A stretch of DNA of 64,000 nucleotides from Pomphorhynchus laevis. Lineage: Eukaryota; Acanthocephala; Palaeacanthocephala; Echinorhynchida; Pomphorhynchidae. Of this stretch, positions 60,765 to 64,000 are shown piece after piece (within the stretch, counting starts at the first letter, position 1; each line of letters opens with the position of its first letter). The DNA lies in NCBI GenBank assembly GCA_012934845.2, contig WNNJ02003226.1:24172-88171 (forward strand). Direction: 5' to 3'. The translations under genes were made by a program, and so were the position numbers. The notes under the pieces were generated by a model. That model had not been told where the DNA came from. It saw only the letters and a program-made list of their open reading frames with translations, and searched no databases.

Positions 60765-61069
60765 ATACTAGATAGTTTTATCATAGTTTTAGCATGTATT
60801 TGACCCCACTGCTATGTTGGGTAGATGAACAGGGGCCGAAACCTGATAACATAGTAGTTCTTCCTGATAATCTATAATCCTTATTCTGATACATAGTTTA
60901 TTATCTATTAGTCATTTTATAAAAATTGATTTTTATTTTTAATTTCAATTTATAATTCATCTTGATATTAATTATATAAAATCTTATAACAATTATTTAT
61001 TATTAATTAATTTTTTATTATTTAACCATTTAACTTTTATTTTGCATTAAATATTATTATTAATACAGG

Positions 61070-62240
61070 TCATAGCCATAAGGCTGTTTTGACCGCTCAC
61101 ATAAAAAACAAATAAATACAGGAAAAAAATCAAAAAAATCGTTCAGTATATATATCAGAACCATGGGTACTGCAGCAACTACCATTCGTTCTCATTTCGA
61201 ATCCAGTTCTTTATATTGGATTTAAATTCATTGATTGTATGCACCGCAACGACATCAACTGGAAGACGATTCCAAATATTCACCGCTCGATGAGACAGTC
61301 GGAAATGACGAGTGTATTTTCCGTGCTCATGTACTACTAGTACTTTCGAGTGCCCTCTACGTCCATCCCGTTCATTGAGTTCAACTCTATTTGCTGGAAA
61401 ATTTTTATCTTTATTAACTAGTCGATACATTGCTAGAAGGTCGAAAAGAGGGAACCTTTTACGCACTGTCGGCATATTCAAACTTTTTATTCGTGCCTCA
61501 TAGTGAAGATATCGTACCTGTAGACATAATTGCGTAAACCGTCGAAGTATGCGCTCTAATTGATCAAGTTCTGCACGCGTACACGGAAAGACTACTGGCG
61601 ACACATATTCTAATATCGGTCTTATAAGAGCATTATATAAACGCACAACACAAACGGGAGATAAATCTTTAAAGCAATTTTTGACAATATAGGTCATTCT
61701 TCTTGCTACGTTACAAATCCTATCAGTGTTAGCACGTGTTTTCAGATTGTTTTGAACAATTATACCAAGATCCAGAATGGACTGCGTGGAAACAACAAAC
61801 TCATTGCCAATAAAATATTCTTGACTCACATTGCTATGACCTAATCTCATATGTGCACACTTTTTAATATTCAATGAAATTCCAGTGTTTAAAGACCATC
61901 GATAAACAATGTTTAGGATATTTTGAAAGTCATTTCGATCCTTGTTGGTTTTAATCAATTTCCATACCTTTACATCGTCGGCAAAAGCTAAAACACTACA
62001 ATCCTCAATTAAATCTAGTAGCTGATTTATAAATATGTTAAACAACAAGGGTCCTAAGACTGATCCCTGTGGTACTCCTGAGGTGATAGGATGATAAGAC
62101 GATAGGCATTGACCTACACGAACAGCAAATGATCTATCTTTAAGAAAATCTTGAATCCAGCTTATAATGAAGCGATTGACTTTAAGACTCAAGGGTGGAA
62201 ATTAGCATTTTGTGGGGCACCCTATCAAAAGCCCGACTAG
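61070..62240 (-). mobile_element. CR1-type LINE, 5'-truncated (CR1-2)
   Basis: Minus-strand element truncated in the RT near motif A (FDRVPHKMLISTLES, about 62195-62240). At its 5' break, AAAAGCCCGACT is repeated three times (62228-62280). It is inserted in a PLE-1 tail. Related to but distinct from CR1-1. Confidence 0.85.
61179..62192 (-). CDS. CR1-2 RT, catalytic and C-terminal part
   Basis: 337 codons without a break: RFIISWIQDFLKDRSFAVRV, SGVPQGSVLGPLLFNIFINQ (motif B), CSVLAFADDVKVWKLIK (motif C), SLNIKKCAHMRLGHS, ELDQLERILRRFTQLCLQV, DGRRGHSKVLVVHEH and RAVNIWNRLPVDVV. Motif A lies just upstream in another frame. 5' truncation removes the nuclease, so it is not functional. Confidence 0.85.
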   Translation of the reverse strand: MSLKVNRFIISWIQDFLKDRSFAVRVGQCLSSYHPITSGVPQGSVLGPLLFNIFINQLLDLIEDCSVLAFADDVKVWKLIKTNKDRNDFQNILNIVYRWSLNTGISLNIKKCAHMRLGHSNVSQEYFIGNEFVVSTQSILDLGIIVQNNLKTRANTDRICNVARRMTYIVKNCFKDLSPVCVVRLYNALIRPILEYVSPVVFPCTRAELDQLERILRRFTQLCLQVRYLHYEARIKSLNMPTVRKRFPLFDLLAMYRLVNKDKNFPANRVELNERDGRRGHSKVLVVHEHGKYTRHFRLSHRAVNIWNRLPVDVVAVHTINEFKSNIKNWIRNENEW

Positions 62241-62294
62241 ATTTCAAAAGCCCGACTTTTATATACTAAACAAAAGCCCGACTAGATATATAAT

Positions 62295-62326
62295 ATGAAT
62301 CTAAACAATATAAATATATGAAATAT
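62295..62326 (+). mobile_element. Minute PLE-1 RT fragment
   Basis: GAATCTAAACAATATAAATA and ATGAAATATA match the codons of SKQYKYMKYM in PLE-1 (24613-24645). It joins directly to the tandem repeat at 62327. Confidence 0.6.
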
Positions 62327-62572
62327 ACACTTACTTAAATATACGGAAAGAATTGCTATTCGCAATCTCGAGCAATACCGATTCAAACGAAACTCTTATG
62401 ATTATATAGAAAGAATTGATCCACTCAATCTCGGTTTCTTACAGTCAAGCATCCGAAAGTTTGATCCTCTGGTTGTTTATGATGGTCTGCATTGCAAATT
62501 GTTGGATTTAAGAGCTAACGCCACCAACAATTTAAGCTAGATGTCGGAAATGCATTTTCACAATGTCACAGA

Positions 62573-62647
62573 GGCAGCCGAAACGGCGTGTGATAGTTCA
62601 TCTTACTGACGATGGCTGCCGGCTATCACATGACCGTCTAGGAGTGA
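62573..62647 (+). ncRNA. Hammerhead-like module, permuted strand order (copy i)
   Basis: GGCAGCC (62573-62579), GAAA (62580-62583), ACGG..TGTGATAG, TTCATCTTA, CTGACGA (62606-62612), T, GGCTGCC, CTATCACA..CCGTC|TAGGAGTGA with the cut site at 62638/62639. All four helices pair: GGCAGCC/GGCTGCC, ACGG/CCGT, TGTGATAG/CTATCACA, TTCATCTTA/TAGG(A)GTGA. Confidence 0.6.
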
Positions 62648-62928
62648 CGAGAGTTTGCAGACTGAAGAATATGCTCGATTCGAACACTTACTTAAATATA
62701 CGGAAAGAATTGCTATTCGCAATCTCGAGCAATACCGATTCAAACGAAACTCTTATGATTATATAGAAAGAATTGATCCACTCAATCTCGGTTTCTTACA
62801 GTCAAGCATCCGAAAGTTTGATCCTCTGGTTGTTATGATGGTCTGCATTGCAAATTGTTGGATTTAAGAGCTAACGCCACCAACAATTTAAGCTAGATGT
62901 CGGAAATGCATTTTCACAATGTCACAGA

Positions 62929-63003
62929 GGCAGCCGAAACGGCGTGTGATAGTTCATCTTAATGACGATGGCTGCCGGCTATCACATGACCGTCTAGGAG
63001 TGA
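62929..63003 (+). ncRNA. Hammerhead-like module, permuted strand order (copy ii)
   Basis: Same as copy i, 356 bp downstream. The core reads ATGACGA because the first C is A, which should inactivate it. Confidence 0.55.
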
Positions 63004-63113
63004 CGAGAGTTTGCAGACTGAAGAATATGCTCGATTCGAACACTTACTTAAATATACGGAAAGAATTGCTATTCGCAATCTCGAGCAATACCGATTCAAA
63101 CGAAACTCTTATG

Positions 63114-63115
<2 letters not shown>

Positions 63116-63195
<80 letters not shown>
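63116..63195. repeat. (TA)n microsatellite
   Basis: About 40 TA units. It replaces the rest of the third tandem unit and leads into PLE-1. Open frames of alternating Tyr/Ile across it are artefacts. Confidence 0.95.
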
Positions 63196-63198
<3 letters not shown>

Positions 63199-64000
63199 CT
63201 AACATTATTATGTTTCGAGACAAAACATAATAATGCTAAATCAAAATTTAATAATTAAATAATAAAATTAATAATTGTTTTTAGATTTTCTATAATTTAA
63301 ATTAAGTTAAAAAATATGAAATTTAAAATAAACGTCATTTTTATAAATTGACCAATAAATAACAGACGTTGTATCAGAATAAGAATTAGAGGTCATCAGG
63401 AGGAACTGCTATGCTATCAGGTTTCGGCCCCTAACTCCTCTACCCAACATATCAGCAGGGCCAAATACATGCTAATGATGTATTTCCTCTGATAAAATAT
63501 CTAGTATCTTATTCTAATACAAAGTATATTATTTATTATCCATCCATAAAAATTTGCCACTTAAGAGTTTAAATTTATTCTTTATATTATTGCGTTGATT
63601 TATATATTTTACTATTTTCTGCTTGATGTTATTTTTATAGTAACCTAGTTTAAAATATGTATCTATTAAATTATTTAAATGATTTTGAAGAAAGCCATAT
63701 CATTACATATTGTTGCAATTCTTAAAATTTCATTATTTAATGTATTATATTTTATATTATATGGTATGCATGAATGCTCATGCAAAAATATGCTTCTTGT
63801 AAATTTAAATATGTCATCTTTACGATATAAATTAATAGTAGTTTTAGTTAATGTTAATTTAATGTTCATATCTAAATATACACCTTCTTTATCATTAATA
63901 TTGGTTTTGTAAGAATAAGGCTTTCTGGATAAATGTGCTCACTAATTGAATAAAAATTATTAGAATTAAATACACATATATCATCAATGTATCGAAACAT
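63196..64000 (-). mobile_element. PLE-1 copy, 3' part, continues past the window
   Basis: Minus-strand tail (GTCATCAGGAGGAACTGCTA, GGTTTCGGCCCCTAACTCC) and C-terminal RT codons to the window end, at the YIDD region (ATCATCAATGTATCGAAACAT). The terminal motif is lost: the copy begins within the tail, after a small hairpin CATTATTATGTTT/AAACATAATAATG at 63202-63234. Confidence 0.85.
63675..63869 (-). pseudogene. PLE-1 RT C-terminal fragment
   Basis: 64 codons from NIKLTLTKTTINLYRKDDIF to IATICNDM. A one-base loss near 63695, relative to 10700, shifts the frame, and another near 63909 shifts the upstream part. Confidence 0.7.

Larger units (their letters stand above)
60075..61065 (+). mobile_element. 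PLE-1 copy, C-terminus and tail, with insertions
   Basis: Codons of MNIKLTLTKTTINLYRKDD to FLWMDNK (60117-60458) and a diverged tail (GTATTTGACCCCACTGCTAT, GGGGCCGAAACCTGATAAC). Interrupted in the tail by the palindromic insertion at 60491-60764, and at its right end by CR1-2. Confidence 0.8.
62327..63115 (+). repeat. 356/357-bp tandem repeat, 2.2 units, with hammerhead-like modules
   Basis: Units start ACACTTACTTAAATATACGG at 62327, 62684 and 63040 (third truncated by the TA run). Units 1 and 2 are almost identical (one extra T in the first). Each carries one permuted hammerhead-like module near its 3' third. No conserved reading frame; frames at 62563-62766 and 62919-63230 are by-products. 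Confidence 0.8.

Noticed and set aside
62919-63230. Open frames of alternating Tyr/Ile
   Set aside because: Produced by the (TA)n run and the tandem repeat; not protein coding.
1-64000. CRISPR array, rRNA genes, bacterial operons, Polinton or envelope-bearing element
   Set aside because: Looked for and not seen: no spaced short repeats, no rRNA signature, no Shine-Dalgarno-led gene strings, no capsid, packaging or envelope-type coding.

Overview
This is nuclear DNA from an AT-rich invertebrate animal. The evidence is spliced host genes with very small GT-AG introns (41-60 nt) and a dense load of retroelements: non-LTR retrotransposons of several clades, Penelope-like elements (PLEs) and one LTR element. 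I cannot name the phylum. There is no bacterial gene organisation, rRNA, intact tRNA or CRISPR array.

Host genes. (1) Two 3'-terminal exons of a NAA20-like N-terminal acetyltransferase lie on + (7936-8229). (2) A MIOS-like gene (WD40 subunit of GATOR2, the TORC1 amino-acid-sensing pathway) lies on -. Five small exons sit at 46229-46801 and four more at 22065-23580. Reading phase and protein alignment run straight across the gap, so one intron of about 22.6 kb holds 23581-46228. (3) A TMEM222-like (DUF778) exon at 45798-46183 (-) lies inside that intron and carries two frame breaks. (4) An unrecognised two-exon unit lies at 9319-9442 (-).

Mobile DNA. The most abundant family, here called PLE-1, is a Penelope-type reverse transcriptase with no visible GIY-YIG nuclease and a well conserved non-coding tail; about a dozen whole or partial copies lie on both strands. 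PLE-2 (36.3-38.7 kb) has a GIY-YIG domain. PLE-3 (11.7-20.6 kb) is split by two insertions. Three families of non-LTR elements carry an N-terminal Cys cluster or zinc finger and a C-terminal restriction-like endonuclease (REL): REL-A (16.9-20.2 and 46.9-50.1 kb), REL-B (12.4-16.2, 26.6-29.1 and 41.3-45.7 kb) and REL-C (fragments near 21 kb). RTE-type LINEs lie at 2.6-5.4 and 27.7-28.6 kb. CR1-type LINEs lie at 50.1-52.3 and 61.1-62.2 kb. A second CR1/L2-like family, LINE-D, lies at 25.9, 30.8-33.0, 40.1-40.6, 52.6-57.7 and 57.7-60.0 kb. An old Ty3/gypsy element with very short LTRs (53028-56888) sits inside a LINE-D copy.

Nesting is deep and target-site duplications date it. The RTE at 27664-28558 is inside REL-B2, which is inside a PLE-1 copy. 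REL-B1 and REL-A1 are both inside PLE-3. Much of this lies in the expanded MIOS intron.

Ribozyme-like repeats. A 346-bp tandem pair at 33.1-33.75 kb carries hammerhead ribozymes in normal strand order. A second family (39.0-39.7 kb and a 356-bp tandem at 62.3-63.1 kb) has all hammerhead core strands, but the GAAA strand precedes the CUGAUGA strand, and the helices covary between copies. Large near-perfect palindromes (1510-1731, 9706-9911, 60491-60731) include two with hammerhead-like cores in their arms. These and the host-gene structure are the parts most worth a second look.
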